A stretch of DNA of 17,500 nucleotides from Symbiodinium natans (Eukaryota; Sar; Dinophyceae; Suessiales; Symbiodiniaceae). The DNA lies in NCBI GenBank assembly GCA_905221605.1, contig CAJNDS010002222.1, positions 186,783 through 204,282 of the forward strand, written 5' to 3'. Positions 1 through 7,656 of this stretch are shown piece after piece. The position numbers and the translations under genes were made by a program. The notes below the pieces were generated by a model. The model searched no databases. It worked only from the letters and a program-made list of their open reading frames with translations, and was not told the DNA's origin. Position 1 is the first letter of the stretch, and every line of letters begins with the position of its first letter.

Positions 1-290
1 AACCCTAAACACAAACCCTAAACCCTAAACCCTAGACCCCTATACCATAGCGCTATCGTCCTCTTTTCCTTGTAGTTTGTTGCTGCAACGTCAGACCTGT
101 TACCCTAACCCCTAAACCATAAACCCTAAACCCTAAACCCGAAACCCGAAACCCTAAACTAAACCCTAAGCCCTAAACCCGAAGCCCTAAACCCTATACC
201 CTATACCCTAATACCCTAATGCCCTAATGCCCTAATGCCCTAATGCCCTAGTACCCTAAACCCTGAACCCTCATCTCCAAAGGACTTCTC
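1..290. repeat. Degenerate CCCTAAA-type telomeric repeat block
   Basis: This stretch is made mainly of CCCTAAA heptamers with many variants (CCCGAAA, CCCTAAG, CCCTATA). It is interrupted at about 40-100 by 60 bp of unique sequence. Positions 217-248 are four perfect copies of the octamer TAATGCCC, a locally amplified variant. The sequence is too degenerate to be an active chromosome end, and no gene is seen in it. Confidence 0.9.
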
Positions 291-294
291 ACAC

Positions 295-511
295 ATGAGT
301 TCTCAGGTCCCAAATGCAAGTACTCGTCCGGCAGCGCCCCGGCTACAACCGGAGGAGGTGAAAACACATCCGAGCAGAGGGTCCAGTCGGAAAGTGAGAA
401 GAAGACCTATATCTATCCGTCGGCCCCGCCAGATTTCACCCCATAACTCCGCGAATCGAATCGGCATTGCTCGATCGACGCACGCGATTGCAATGCTCTC
501 ACAGCCTAACA
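295..511 (+). other. Unique segment, open but unrecognised
   Basis: An ATG at 295 opens a frame of about 70 codons before it runs into the inverted repeat at 512. The peptide is Arg/Pro/Ser-rich and matches no family I know. The opposite strand is also open here, so coding status is unresolved. The remaining codons of the frame are hairpin sequence and not credible protein. Confidence 0.2.
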
Positions 512-617
512 CCCTAAGGGTCCATGTACCTAAATGGGGAATACTTGGGCCCCAAAGTCCCTGTATAGGAGGTAGGGCCTTAAAGTACTCCCTATTTAGG
601 TACATGGACCCTTAGGG
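512..617. repeat. Foldback (MITE-like) element with 33-bp inverted arms
   Basis: The arm at 512-544 is the reverse complement of 585-617 with two mismatches over 33 bp. The 40-bp centre contains a short palindrome, TTGGGCCCCAA. The whole could form a long hairpin. Its size of about 106 bp and lack of coding capacity resemble a miniature inverted-repeat element. I see no convincing target-site duplication. Confidence 0.75.
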
Positions 618-892
618 ACAGGCTTCTAGCTTCGTGTACAGACTCCGCAGACGGCGCCACGCCAGCCATGCAGTGGGACCAGGGGTTGAAGTCTCAGGTC
701 CCCAAATTCCCAAATTCTGCCAACTTGGGGAGGGAGACGGTAGTTGGGTTTAGGGGGTGTAGAGGCTAGAGGCTATTTTGATTTTAGAGGGTTGGGGTTT
801 GGGAGGGTTTAGTGGGTCTAGAGAGTTTAGGGGGGGGGGGGGGGGGGTTCGAGGGTTTAGGAGGGTTTACGAGGGTTTTAGAGGGCTTAGAG
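618..892. other. Unique sequence grading into degenerate TTTAGGG repeats with an 18-G run
   Basis: Positions 618-720 are unique and open in one + frame, with no recognised product. From about 745 the sequence becomes degenerate G-strand telomeric repeat (GGGTTTAG, GAGGGTTT and similar). It contains an uninterrupted run of 18 G at 830-847. Confidence 0.6.
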
Positions 893-997
893 GGTTTACC
901 CTAAACCCTAAACCCTAAACCCTAAACCCTAAACCCTAAACCCTAAACCCTAAACCCTAAACCCTAAACCCTAAACCCTAAACCCTAAACCCTAAAC
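893..997. repeat. CCCTAAA array of about 14 units, head-to-head with G-strand repeats
   Basis: About 100 bp of near-perfect CCCTAAA heptamers. At its left edge (893-905) a degenerate TTTAGGG tract on the same strand passes directly into CCCTAAA, giving a small palindromic junction. Confidence 0.95.
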
Positions 998-1592
998 GGT
1001 TTGGATGGTTTTCGCCAGGAAGGCGACAGCTTGTTGGGCATGCAATTCTCATTCACCATCGCGGTGGCTTGGCATGGGGTTTAGGGTTTAGGGTTACTTC
1101 TGAACCAATTATAACTTAACTGTACTTGTAACCCACTTATAAGCCCCTTAAGTGCCCTCATGGGGTTCTAGTTTGGGTTTAAGTACAGAAGTACAGTTGT
1201 AGTTTGTTAAAAAGTACCATGAACCTTCAAGTCGGGGTCTTAGAGTAGGATGAAGGGCTTTGAGGGTGTACGGTTTTGTCCTTTCAGAGCTTGCGGAGCT
1301 GCTGGGGTTGGGCGGAGCTGTGAGAAAGACTCAGGCATTTTTCGGGCTTATGTGTGGCTACACCCCTACATGGGATTACTAGGATGAAGCAGGGCAAGGG
1401 TTACCAGGGTGCCTTAAAGTTAACCCGAAAACCGAGACCCTAAACCTCAAAGGGCTAAACCCTCAGACCTAAAAACCCCCAAACCCTATGGAGCAGCTGT
1501 TGAAAGGCTTGGGTTCGACTTGGACATGCGCCCCCTCCCCTACCCTAAAGCCTAAACCTTAAGCCCTGAAACCTAAACCCTGAACCCTAAAC
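998..1592. other. Mixed unique sequence with scattered heptamers and a short foldback
   Basis: Inverted arms of 10 bp (AACTGTACTT at 1118-1127 and its complement at 1189-1198) enclose about 60 bp that includes CTTATAAGCCCC. A short stretch at about 1280-1370 is open in two + frames and could hold an exon, but I recognise nothing in it. Scattered, mutated CCCTAAA units occupy 1437-1592. Confidence 0.4.
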
Positions 1593-1775
1593 CCTCAACA
1601 AGTAGACCCCAAGGGCAGGGCCTTGTCCTGGTCAAGCATAGATTACCGCAAAAACGAGCTGAGTTCTGCACTTGAAGGGGGCGAATTCTTTGCAAGGAAG
1701 ACCCTCCTGCCAGGTGGAAGCGAGGATAAAGTGATGCATGCATGCGAGCAGACCACGAGGACGTCCTTCCTCTAA
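1593..1775 (+). CDS. Candidate exon, unrecognised
   Basis: A frame without ATG is open from 1593 to a TAA at 1773-1775, which lies at the edge of a telomeric block. The peptide is mixed and hydrophilic (it includes EFFARKTLLPGGSEDKVM), with none of the Leu/Arg skew typical of antisense shadows. An internal AG|G at about 1696/1697 could be the true exon start. No family is recognised. A frame of this length could be open by chance, so this is only a candidate. Confidence 0.3.
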   Translation, partial: PQQVDPKGRALSWSSIDYRKNELSSALEGGEFFARKTLLPGGSEDKVMHACEQTTRTSFL

Positions 1776-2040
1776 CCCTAAACCCTAAACCCCTTGTGCC
1801 CTAAACCCTAAACCCCTTGTGTATAAGGGCCTACGAAGCAAGAAGAACCAACGGGGTGAGAGGCTTTAAACCCTAAGCCAAAGCTGCGAAGGTAGTTATA
1901 CACCCGGGGACCACCCAAAACCCTAAACCGCAAACCCTAAACCCTAGACCCTAGACCCTACACCCTAGACCCTAGAACCCTAAACCCTAAACCCTAAACC
2001 CTTGCCCTAAACCCTAAACCCTAAACCCTAATTAGTAGTG
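1776..2040. repeat. Interrupted CCCTAAA blocks
   Basis: CCCTAAA and CCCTAGA variants at about 1773-1815 and 1915-2033 flank roughly 95 bp of unique sequence with no supportable gene. Confidence 0.8.
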
Positions 2041-2050
2041 AGTGTTTCAG

Positions 2051-2131
2051 GGAAGCGCCCAACACCAAGGACCCGAGCCTGGATGATTGCCCACTGATCG
2101 GCTGCGCCTGGGTTATGAGAGCAAAAAGCTC
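2051..2131 (+). CDS. Candidate exon after a TTTCAG|G acceptor, unrecognised
   Basis: TTTCAG at 2045-2050 followed by G gives an AG|G acceptor. The downstream open frame (EAPNTKDPSLDDCPLIGC and on) uses that G as a third codon base, the same phase 2 seen at the three 14-3-3 introns of this window. The frame then runs into G-strand telomeric repeat. The product is not recognised. Confidence 0.33.
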
Positions 2132-2216
2132 TAGGGGGGGCCCGGTTTAGGGTTTAGGGTCGAGGGTTTAGGGTGGAGCGTGGGAGAGTGGGTCTTGTAG
2201 CTCTTTTTGAAGGGCA

Positions 2217-2587
2217 TTGAGCTGTAAGGACACAGGAGGTGTCTCCAATTCATCCAGCTGGGACATACATCGCTGCATTGTAGCCTATGTAGGATTTGGA
2301 GCTTACGTCGTAGACCACAAGTGGCAGCAAGCGCAAAGGTTACGCCCACACTCGGAGGGCTTAGGGAGACTGTACGCATGGAAACAACTGGAGCGTTTGC
2401 TCTGAAGCCAAGATTTTCCCCCTGTTTCTTAGTAGGGATTGAGGGAATGAGGGCTATATACATACGCTTTAAGGGATTACACAGGGTACCTCATTCCCCC
2501 ATTCCCTACAAAGAACCCGCCAGTTTTGTTGGAGGACAAGGTGTCAACAAACAAGCCATCTCAACATTCGAGGGTATTGAGGTTTAG
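2217..2587 (+). other. Open region with overlapping frames, unrecognised
   Basis: Two overlapping + frames (2217-2405, starting from a non-ATG codon, and 2321-2587 from an ATG) and one minus frame (2463-2131) are open. The 2217 frame reads as a plausible mixed peptide with WDIHRCIVAYVGFGAYVV near its middle. Nothing is recognised, and the frames cannot all be real. I annotate only that the segment may be exonic. Confidence 0.22.
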
Positions 2588-2646
2588 GGTCTGGGGTAGA
2601 GCCACAGAGCCCCGAAACCTTCAAACCCGCAAGACCTTCAACCCTC

Positions 2647-2983
2647 AGGGTTTAGGGTTTAGGGTTTAGGGTTTAGGGTTTAGGGTTGAGCTGTTCAACC
2701 CTGCGCCCTCAAGCTGGTGCACGCCAAGGCAGCACTGGTTTCGGAACCCTGTGCGGCTACACTGTGCAAGACATCGTCGGGAGGACTGGGGTTTAAGGTT
2801 TAGGGTTTAGAGTTTAGGGTTTGGGGTTTAGGGTGTAGGTTGGAGGTATTGCGTGAAGCGCCCTGCAGACCAAACCCCAGGGGAGCCAGGGTTTCATACT
2901 TGCGGGACTTTGAACCCTGAACCCTAAACCCTAAACCCTAAACCCTGAACCCTAAACCCTAAACCCTAAACCCTAAACCCCAA
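2647..2983. repeat. TTTAGGG blocks then CCCTAAA block with unique inserts
   Basis: G-strand blocks lie at about 2647-2688 and 2788-2838. A C-strand block lies at about 2917-2980. The insert at about 2690-2787 has an open + frame after CCAAG|G (GSTGFGTLCGYTVQDIV) that could be a small exon, at low confidence. Confidence 0.7.
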
Positions 2984-2999
2984 TCCGCTTTTTTGCCCT

Positions 3000-3116
3000 G
3001 AGATCTCTGAACGCTCAGACAGCCGCAGGAACTGCCGTTTCCTCGTGGATCCTGTGCCGAAGAATGAGATAGAGTGGAAGATGCGCAAGCAAGCGAAGGA
3101 CCAGGGTCAGGGCGGT
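3000..3116 (+). CDS. Candidate exon, unrecognised, one of the most coding-like islands
   Basis: The frame is open through 39 codons of unique sequence, then enters TTTAGGG repeats and stops at 3132. The peptide is charged and balanced (RFLVDPVPKNEIEWKMRKQ), many third codon positions are G or C, and the antisense frame is Leu-rich as expected opposite a real exon. GCCGCAG|G at 3028/3029 is a possible acceptor inside it. I do not recognise the family. The intron-like flanks would be telomeric blocks on both sides. Confidence 0.42.
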
Positions 3117-3193
3117 CTAGGGTTTAGGGTTTAGGGTTTAGGTTTTAGGGTTTAGGGTTTAGGGCTTAGGGTTTAGGGTTTAGGGTTTAGGGT
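3117..3193. repeat. TTTAGGG array, about 10-11 units
   Basis: Nearly perfect G-strand heptamers directly abutting the candidate exon on its left. One GGTTTTAGG and one GGGCTTAGG variant are present. Confidence 0.95.
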
Positions 3194-3440
3194 ACTATCG
3201 CTCGTAGTATCTACGTGATTTGCACATAGTCCCCTCCCCCTCTTATGCAGGTTTGACACCAAGGGGCTCTGTCTAATGTTTTCGAGTTTCAGGTGTTAGA
3301 CAGGAGAATTAGCAAAATTCCGCAGTTCCAACAAAGCAAAGTGTTGGGACCCAACAACTCCGAAAGTCTAACTTCCGGTTCGGGGCAGACAGTCAAACAA
3401 TCAGACGGTCAGACTGTCAGACAATCGGTCTCTCTCTGCT
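3194..3440. other. Unique non-coding segment with an 8-bp tandem repeat
   Basis: Positions 3386-3425 are five consecutive octamers of the form CAGACNNT (CAGACAGT, CAAACAAT, CAGACGGT, CAGACTGT, CAGACAAT). CTGTCTAA and TTAGACAG, about 30 bp apart near 3270-3302, could pair. No gene is seen. Confidence 0.5.
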
Positions 3441-4460
3441 AGGGTTTAGGGTTTAGGGTTTAGAGTTTAGGGTTTAGGGTTTAGGGTTTAAGATATTGAT
3501 TTTTATATGTTCCCTTATTGGGTTTAAGATGGGCATTCAGTTTTCAGGGCCATCCTAGTCTGGTCCTTGCACCCGGTTCTTTGGCACCGGAAGTTCTCAA
3601 ACCCTAAGCCCTAAACCCTAAACCCTAAACCCTAAGCCCTAAGCCCTAAGCCCTAAGCCCTAAATCCTGCCTAAACTGCAAACCCTAAAACCCTAAGCGC
3701 CAAACTCTCCAATAGCAAGCGCGCAAGAGGGTCTCGGCCGCAGAAACGCGCTTTACATGTGGAGGCTCAGGGCTTGTAGGGGATAAGGGAATCAGGTACC
3801 GTCTGTAAGGTTTAGGGTTTAGGGCTTAGGGTTTATAATCCCTGAAGGGTTATGAGGTACTTCGATCTGAGAATTCCAGAAACTCACAAGTCCAAAATTC
3901 CAGAGGGTTTAGGGTTTAGGGTTCAGGGTGCAGGGTTTAGCGTCTAGGGTTTAGGGTGTATTCCAAAACTCCAAAAGCTGCACCGTTCCAAAATTCCATC
4001 GGAATCTTGCAAAATTTGGGAGCTTCGAGCTTTGAACATTGTGTAACTTTGGAGGACATTGAGTTCTGGGTGATTACAGCTTTGGCACTATGAGCCTAAA
4101 CCTTTGAAATGTTGGAATTGTGGAAGGATTGAACTGTTCCGTCAACAAAAACCTAGTAGCCCAGTGGTACACTTTTCCCTTTTTTTGGTTTAAGGTTCCC
4201 TTATAAAGTAACCAACCCCAAAAGGGTGCCCTTACTATAATATGGTTTCTGGGCTACTGAGAAGAAGACTTTTTGAATTTAGGGTCTAGGGTTTCGGGTT
4301 CAGGGTTAGTGTTTACGGTTTAGGGATCAGAGTGTGTGTCCGGGTTCAAAAGGGAGGATGTTGGAATCGTGTCATTTTGGAACAAACTCCTCAGCCATAA
4401 GCTCTTCGCTCCAGAACCCCTAAACCCTAAACCCTAAACCCTAAACCCTAAACCCTAAAC
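3441..4460. other. Gene-poor tract: telomeric blocks, CCCTAAG variant block and AT-richer relic sequence
   Basis: TTTAGGG blocks lie at about 3441-3490, 3810-3830 and 3905-3955, and CCCTAAA at 3599-3665 and 4418-4462. About four consecutive CCCTAAG variant units sit near 3630-3660. Between about 3960 and 4150 the sequence repeats ATTCCA/AATTCC motifs and resembles a decayed element. I see no convincing exon. Confidence 0.5.
4155..4258. repeat. Foldback element with 10-bp perfect arms
   Basis: AGTAGCCCAG at 4155-4164 is the exact reverse complement of 4249-4258. The interior is AT-richer than its surroundings and has two similar segments (CCCTTATAAAG and CCCTTACTATAA). The overall size of about 104 bp is close to the foldbacks at 512 and 4863. 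Confidence 0.55.
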
Positions 4461-4462
4461 CG

Positions 4463-4558
4463 GTGGAAAACATCCTTGGGGCCAATGGCAGGATTTCTGC
4501 GCGTCTGTTCGTGAAGGGAAAGAGTACAGGACTGCAGAGGGGGAGGGCGAAACCCTAA
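4463..4558 (+). CDS. Candidate exon ending at a telomeric block, unrecognised
   Basis: The frame is open for 31 codons between two CCCTAAA arrays and ends at a TAA formed by the right-hand array. The peptide (VENILGANGRISARLFVKGK) looks like ordinary protein. GGCAG|G in the middle is a possible acceptor. There is no ATG and no recognised family. Confidence 0.32.
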   Translation: MENILGANGRISARLFVKGKSTGLQRGRAKP

Positions 4559-4657
4559 ACCCTAAACCCTAAACCCTACACCCTAAACCCTAAACCCTAA
4601 ACCCTAAACCCTAAACCCTAAACCCTAAACCCTAAACCCTAAACCCTAAACCCTAAC
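4550..4657. repeat. CCCTAAA array, about 15 units
   Basis: A C-strand array with only one visible variant (CTACACC). Confidence 0.96.
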
Positions 4658-4679
4658 ACAAATGTGGGGGTTTAGGGCC

Positions 4680-4805
4680 TTTCTGTTTGCATGCATGAAG
4701 GCTTGCCAAGGTGATACAGTCATGGGTTTGAGACGTTTCATGGACGGAAGCTTCACAGGTGTGTGGCTGCAGGGAGGCCAAACCCCAAACACCCTACACC
4801 CTTAA
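4680..4805 (+). CDS. Candidate exon or small ORF, unrecognised
   Basis: The frame is open from 4680 to the TAA at 4803-4805, with an ATG at 4695 that would give 36 residues. The core KACQGDTVMGLRRFMDGSF is protein-like. The last ten or so codons read through C-rich repeat and are unlikely to be coding. No family is recognised. Confidence 0.28.
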   Translation, partial: FLFACMKACQGDTVMGLRRFMDGSFTGVWLQGGQTPNTLHP

Positions 4806-4862
4806 CCCCTTAATTGCTTAACCTCTTAGCCCCTTAACCCCTGAACCCAAGAACCCCTTAAC

Positions 4863-4962
4863 TTAGTTGCTGAGTAAGTACACTTTACACTTTTTGGGAT
4901 ACTATAATCCCCTATAGAACTGAACGTGTACACTTTTGGTGGCTTATGAACTCAGCAACTAA
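4863..4962. repeat. Foldback element with 13-bp perfect arms inside telomeric sequence
   Basis: TTAGTTGCTGAGT at 4863-4875 is the exact reverse complement of 4950-4962. The 100-bp unit contains GTACACTTT twice and ACTATAATCCCC, a motif shared with the satellite unit at 12384. It sits within C-rich telomere-like sequence, as if inserted there. Confidence 0.65.
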
Positions 4963-5101
4963 ACCCTGAACCCTGAACCCTGAACCCTAACCGTGAACCC
5001 TAAACCCTAAACCCTAAACCCTAAACCCTAAACCCTAAACCCTAAACCCTAAACCCTAAACCCTAAACCCTAAACCCTAAACCCTAAACCCTAAACCCTA
5101 A
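4963..5101. repeat. CCCTGAA then CCCTAAA array, about 17-19 units
   Basis: Several CCCTGAA variant units lead into a perfect CCCTAAA array at about 4995-5101. Confidence 0.95.
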
Positions 5102-5224
5102 GTTAAGCCCAAAGACTGGTTGGGGACTTATGAGGCTCCTCAGCCCATCGCGAACCTTAAGGGCCCAAGCCGGAGCACTCTTGAGAACCCACCCCCAGTG
5201 GTTTCAGCCCCAAAGCGGTTGAGG
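5102..5224 (+). CDS. Candidate exon, unrecognised
   Basis: A frame of 41 codons across the whole unique island between a CCCTAAA array (left) and a TTTAGGG array (right); the stop at 5234-5236 lies in the repeat. The peptide includes KPKDWLGTYEAPQPIANLKG and a Pro-rich end. No ATG and no recognised family. Both neighbouring arrays would be intron sequence under the model suggested by the 14-3-3 gene. Confidence 0.36.
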
Positions 5225-5345
5225 TTCAGGGTTTAGGGTTTAGGGTTTAGGGTTGAGGGTTGAGGGTTGAGGTTTAGGGTTTAGGGTTTAGGGTTTAGGG
5301 TCGGGTTTAGGGTTCAGGGTTCAGGATTTAGGGTTCAGGGTTTGT
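5225..5345. repeat. TTTAGGG array with GGGTTGA and GGGTTCA variants
   Basis: G-strand array of about 17 units with runs of variant heptamers. Confidence 0.93.
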
Positions 5346-5409
5346 TCTTTAAGATGCCCCAACCCCAGTCCTCGCCCCCCCCCCCCCCATAAACCTCCAA
5401 CCATGTCAG

Positions 5410-5518
5410 GATGCCCGACACAGAGCGCGAAAACTGGATGCCGATTGGAAGATCAGGTCGGGGGGCACCCTCGGGAGACGTGTCGAGTCTCGTGTTTTTT
5501 TGTCAGGGTTTGGGGTAG
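5410..5518 (+). CDS. Candidate exon after GTCAG|G, unrecognised
   Basis: GTCAG|G at 5409/5410 precedes an open frame with an immediate ATG (5411). It reads MPDTERENWMPIGRSGRG and stops at 5516-5518 in the next telomeric block. The ATG could be a start or an internal Met. The product is not recognised. A second + frame is also open here. Confidence 0.3.
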
Positions 5519-5800
5519 GGGTTTAGGGTTTAGGGTTTAGGGTTTCGGGTTGGGAGGAACTGAGGGTTAATTTTTAGGTTTTTCTGTTGGGATTGAATTT
5601 TAGGGTTCAGGTTTTGGCAGTTGGGAGAAACAAGAGGGGCGAAGGGGGTTTTGGAGGTCCTCTAAAACTCTAAACCCTAAACCCAAAGGGGGGGTGGTAT
5701 GTAACCCAAAGTTTTCTAGTACTCCGCCACTTCCCTAAGCTCCTGACCCCCCCCCCCCTGACCCCCCTGGCCCCCCTGGCCCCCCCTGGCCCTCCTGGCC
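5519..5800. other. Telomeric remnants, C runs and a CCCCCTGG minisatellite
   Basis: TTTAGGG remnants lie at about 5519-5550. A C-rich tract from about 5745 becomes a short CCCCCTGGC-type tandem repeat to about 5797. An earlier run of 14 C occurs at 5375-5388. No gene is seen. Confidence 0.6.
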
Positions 5801-6509
5801 CTTGGGCCCTGACCTGACCATTGTGGGGCCCCCCCAAACTGCCTCCCGAGCCCCCATTCCTTTGACTCTCGGATCAACGAACATCATGAAACTGAACAAG
5901 TCTTTAGAAGTGGACTGTTGTCTGAGTTTAGGCCTAAACCCTAAAAGGAATAGGTTCGGGTGGCTTTGCCGCCTTGGACGGCGTGGGGTGGGAGAAAAGC
6001 GTTAGATGGCCCTCCACAACCGACCCAAAACTGCTTTTCGCACCTCACGAAGCTTTCGAGCTTGTTCCGAAACCTAACCTTCACAGCATTTACGCCCTAT
6101 CACAGCAAACCCCCAACCCCAAACCCCAAACCCCAAACCCTAAACCCTAAACTCCCCCCCATGAACTCCCCCCGCTACTGGGAGCATCCGGATTTCGGGG
6201 GAGAACCGAAAGGCCTCTGAATCTGAAGCCTATCATGAGCACATTCTGAGCTGAGGGTGTAGAGCTTGGGGTTTAGCATGTTTTCGGGTTTGGGATCTCG
6301 GGCGTAGGATGTAGGATGTTTAGGGATTTGGGTTTAGGCTTTCGGGTCCAGGGTTTTAGACAAAAGGAAACCCTGGTTTAGGGTTTAGGGCTTAGGGTTT
6401 GGGGTAAACCCTGGTTTCGGGTTTCGGGTTTAGGGTTAAGGCCCCCAAACCCCCAACCCTAGACCCCTCTCAGCCCCTAGAAACAGTTCGCGGAACCTTT
6501 GAACACCAT
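5801..6509. other. Unique and telomere-like mosaic without a supportable gene
   Basis: Overlapping + frames at 5802-6005 (non-ATG start) and 5960-6220 are open but end or continue in C-rich repeats. The end of the second (MNSPRYWEHPDFGGEPKGL, 6162-6220) is the only protein-like piece. From 6240 to 6450 the sequence is degenerate TTTAGGG with inverted flips. Confidence 0.35.
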
Positions 6510-6541
6510 CAGCCTACCACTAACCCACCCAGTAGAAGATT
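6510..6541 (+). repeat. Left terminal inverted repeat of the AT-rich element
   Basis: Begins CAGCCTACCACTAACCCACC and matches the reverse complement of 7615-7646 at 28 of 32 positions. The four mismatches fall after position 13. Confidence 0.7.
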
Positions 6542-6830
6542 TTTCCTATACTCCCCCCCCCCCCCCCCTAAATCCCACCAGCTATGTCACCACTACTTCC
6601 CCATTGCCAAGGCCAGTATCGGAACAACCCTAAACCCTAAACCAATTTGTCATCCATATTCCCTAAGGTGGTATGAGCATCCGAATCCCAGAGGGGGCAA
6701 AGGTCCCCTCATAGAATTACTGGGTTTAGTTTCAAAGGTTACAAAAATATTGATTTGTTCATATTTCGAAGATTAAATCAGCACTCTTCTGTTCTCATGG
6801 GCATCACCACTTTTCCACTTAGGTCCTTTC

Positions 6831-7031
6831 TTATTCCAGATGCTCCTCGGTTAAATCCTCTATTGCTTTGTTGATATTGTTGTCTTTGAGAGATTGTTTC
6901 AATCCCTTCTTTTGAATGCACTTCAAGGCAGACTCACGTGTTTGCTTCATGTATCCTTCCTCTTGTCTTCGCTTGTAGAAATACAGCCGGCTGTAAATTG
7001 CCAGCTGTTCTCTTATCTCTTGCATGGTCAT
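6831..7031 (-). CDS. Small unrecognised ORF (66 aa), divergent partner
   Basis: Reads leftward from an ATG at 7031 to a stop at 6831. The product is highly charged and likely helical. A segment rich in Tyr, Arg and Lys (YSRLYFYKRRQEEGYMK, residues 14-30) is followed by a Lys-rich middle and an acidic C-terminus. No signal peptide, membrane segment or known motif is visible. Codons are AT-rich, unlike the 14-3-3 exons, which supports a foreign origin for the island. It is transcribed away from the 133-aa ORF across a 171-bp AT-rich gap, so the two may share a bidirectional promoter. I do not recognise the family. It could also be a fragment of a longer decayed gene. Confidence 0.5.
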   Translation of the reverse strand: MTMQEIREQLAIYSRLYFYKRRQEEGYMKQTRESALKCIQKKGLKQSLKDNNINKAIEDLTEEHLE

Positions 7032-7202
7032 TCATATCCTCGGAGATTTTCATAGACGTATTATATTACTATACTTTAGATGATAATCTATCATGAAGTG
7101 GATTTTCTGAACAAAACTTCACAAACATATTTGGTTGGTCAAAACTTCCTTCAGAAAAACAACGTTTAAATAGAAAGTATTTCATGAGCAAAATGTATTG
7201 AC
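7032..7202. promoter_or_regulatory. Candidate bidirectional promoter region between the divergent ORFs
   Basis: This 171-bp AT-rich gap separates two divergent start codons. It contains a 15-bp palindrome (ATGATA-ATC-TATCAT, 7080-7094), two AAAACTTC copies near 7116-7150, and TA-rich stretches (TTATATTACTATAC, TTTAAATAG). Promoter function is inferred from position and composition only. Confidence 0.35.
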
Positions 7203-7604
7203 ATGAGCAAGAGTATCCAAAGTGGTGCAAAAGCATTAGAGGCAGCGTATGATTTTATAAAAACAGACTTGACAGAGCAACCAGAACTAAAATCAAAAAC
7301 TATCATCGGTTTATATGATGACAGAAACATAGCACAGTTTACAGCAGCAGGCAACCTCATAAATAATTTCTTCAATGCCAAGACAGACCAGCAAAAACAA
7401 AAAGGCAATACGACAAGGTATAACAAACTCACAAAAGTCCGCAGACCACTAGCGCGGAAGACCGCAATCCAGCGAATACAGAAGAGGGTGAGAACAGAAC
7501 GGTCCAACGGACAACGTGCATACTCCAAAGGCCTTTTGTCCTTCAAACTTGCGCTCCCCAAGGATGCCATCAAACATCTTTCAAAGAGATTAAGGGTAGA
7601 CTAG
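7203..7604 (+). CDS. Unrecognised basic protein (133 aa) of the AT-rich element
   Basis: The ATG at 7203 is the first in frame after an upstream stop, and the frame ends at TAG 7602-7604. The N-terminal half is mixed and probably helical (SGAKALEAAYDFIKTDL near residues 7-23; IAQFTAAGNLINNFF around 43-57). The C-terminal half is strongly basic (KVRRPLARKTAIQRIQKRV around residues 78-96, ending HLSKRLRVD), as in small nucleic-acid-binding proteins. There is no Cys/His metal site, no DDE or HUH motif and no signal peptide. The reading frame is intact and AT-biased. The opposite strand (7573-7166) is also open but is Leu/Phe/Val/Ser-rich and reads as a shadow. Function unknown; DNA binding is an inference from charge alone. 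Confidence 0.65.
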   Translation: MSKSIQSGAKALEAAYDFIKTDLTEQPELKSKTIIGLYDDRNIAQFTAAGNLINNFFNAKTDQQKQKGNTTRYNKLTKVRRPLARKTAIQRIQKRVRTERSNGQRAYSKGLLSFKLALPKDAIKHLSKRLRVD

Positions 7605-7614
7605 TAGACCCCAG

Positions 7615-7646
7615 AATCCTTTAATGGGTGGGATAGTGGTAGGCTG
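7615..7646 (-). repeat. Right terminal inverted repeat of the AT-rich element
   Basis: Reverse complement of 6510-6541 at 28 of 32 positions. It starts 11 bp after the stop codon of the 133-aa ORF and is followed within about 15 bp by a CCCTAAA block. Confidence 0.7.
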
Positions 7647-7656
7647 GTGCGATTAT

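Larger units (their letters stand above)
6510..7646. mobile_element. Putative 1.14-kb element with terminal inverted repeats and two divergent ORFs
   Basis: A 32-bp segment at 6510-6541 is the reverse complement of 7615-7646 at 28 of 32 positions. Between them lies an AT-rich island (strongest from about 6720 to 7430) that contrasts with the GC-balanced, telomere-rich surroundings and carries two divergently oriented small ORFs. A 16-C run (6553-6568) and two CCCTAAA units (about 6627-6643) lie inside the left end. The arms contain CACTA and TAGTG, but the inverted match continues 8 bp outside them and the flanking triplets (TAC, GTA) are not a direct repeat. Membership of the CACTA superfamily is therefore not supported. 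No transposase motif is visible. It could be a non-autonomous element, a viral or plasmid insertion, or a cassette captured between two copies of a foldback repeat. Confidence 0.5.

Noticed and set aside
1-290. The CCCTAAA start of the window as a true chromosome end
   Set aside because: The heptamers are heavily mutated and interrupted, and cleaner arrays occur deep inside the window in both orientations. This is interstitial repeat, or at most old subtelomere.
303-605. 100-aa minus-strand frame
   Set aside because: It reads through both arms of the 512-617 foldback and lies opposite another open frame; no recognisable protein.
2131-2463. 110-aa minus-strand frame
   Set aside because: Its C-terminal part is translated telomeric repeat (NPKP-type peptide), and the rest has no recognisable features.
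7166-7573. 135-aa minus-strand frame opposite the 133-aa ORF
   Set aside because: Leu/Phe/Val/Ser-rich composition typical of an antisense shadow of a Lys-rich coding sequence.
6518-7638. Assignment of the AT-rich element to the CACTA superfamily
   Set aside because: CACTA and TAGTG do occur in the arms, but the inverted match extends 8 bp beyond them. The flanking triplets are inverted and not a direct repeat, and no transposase is visible.
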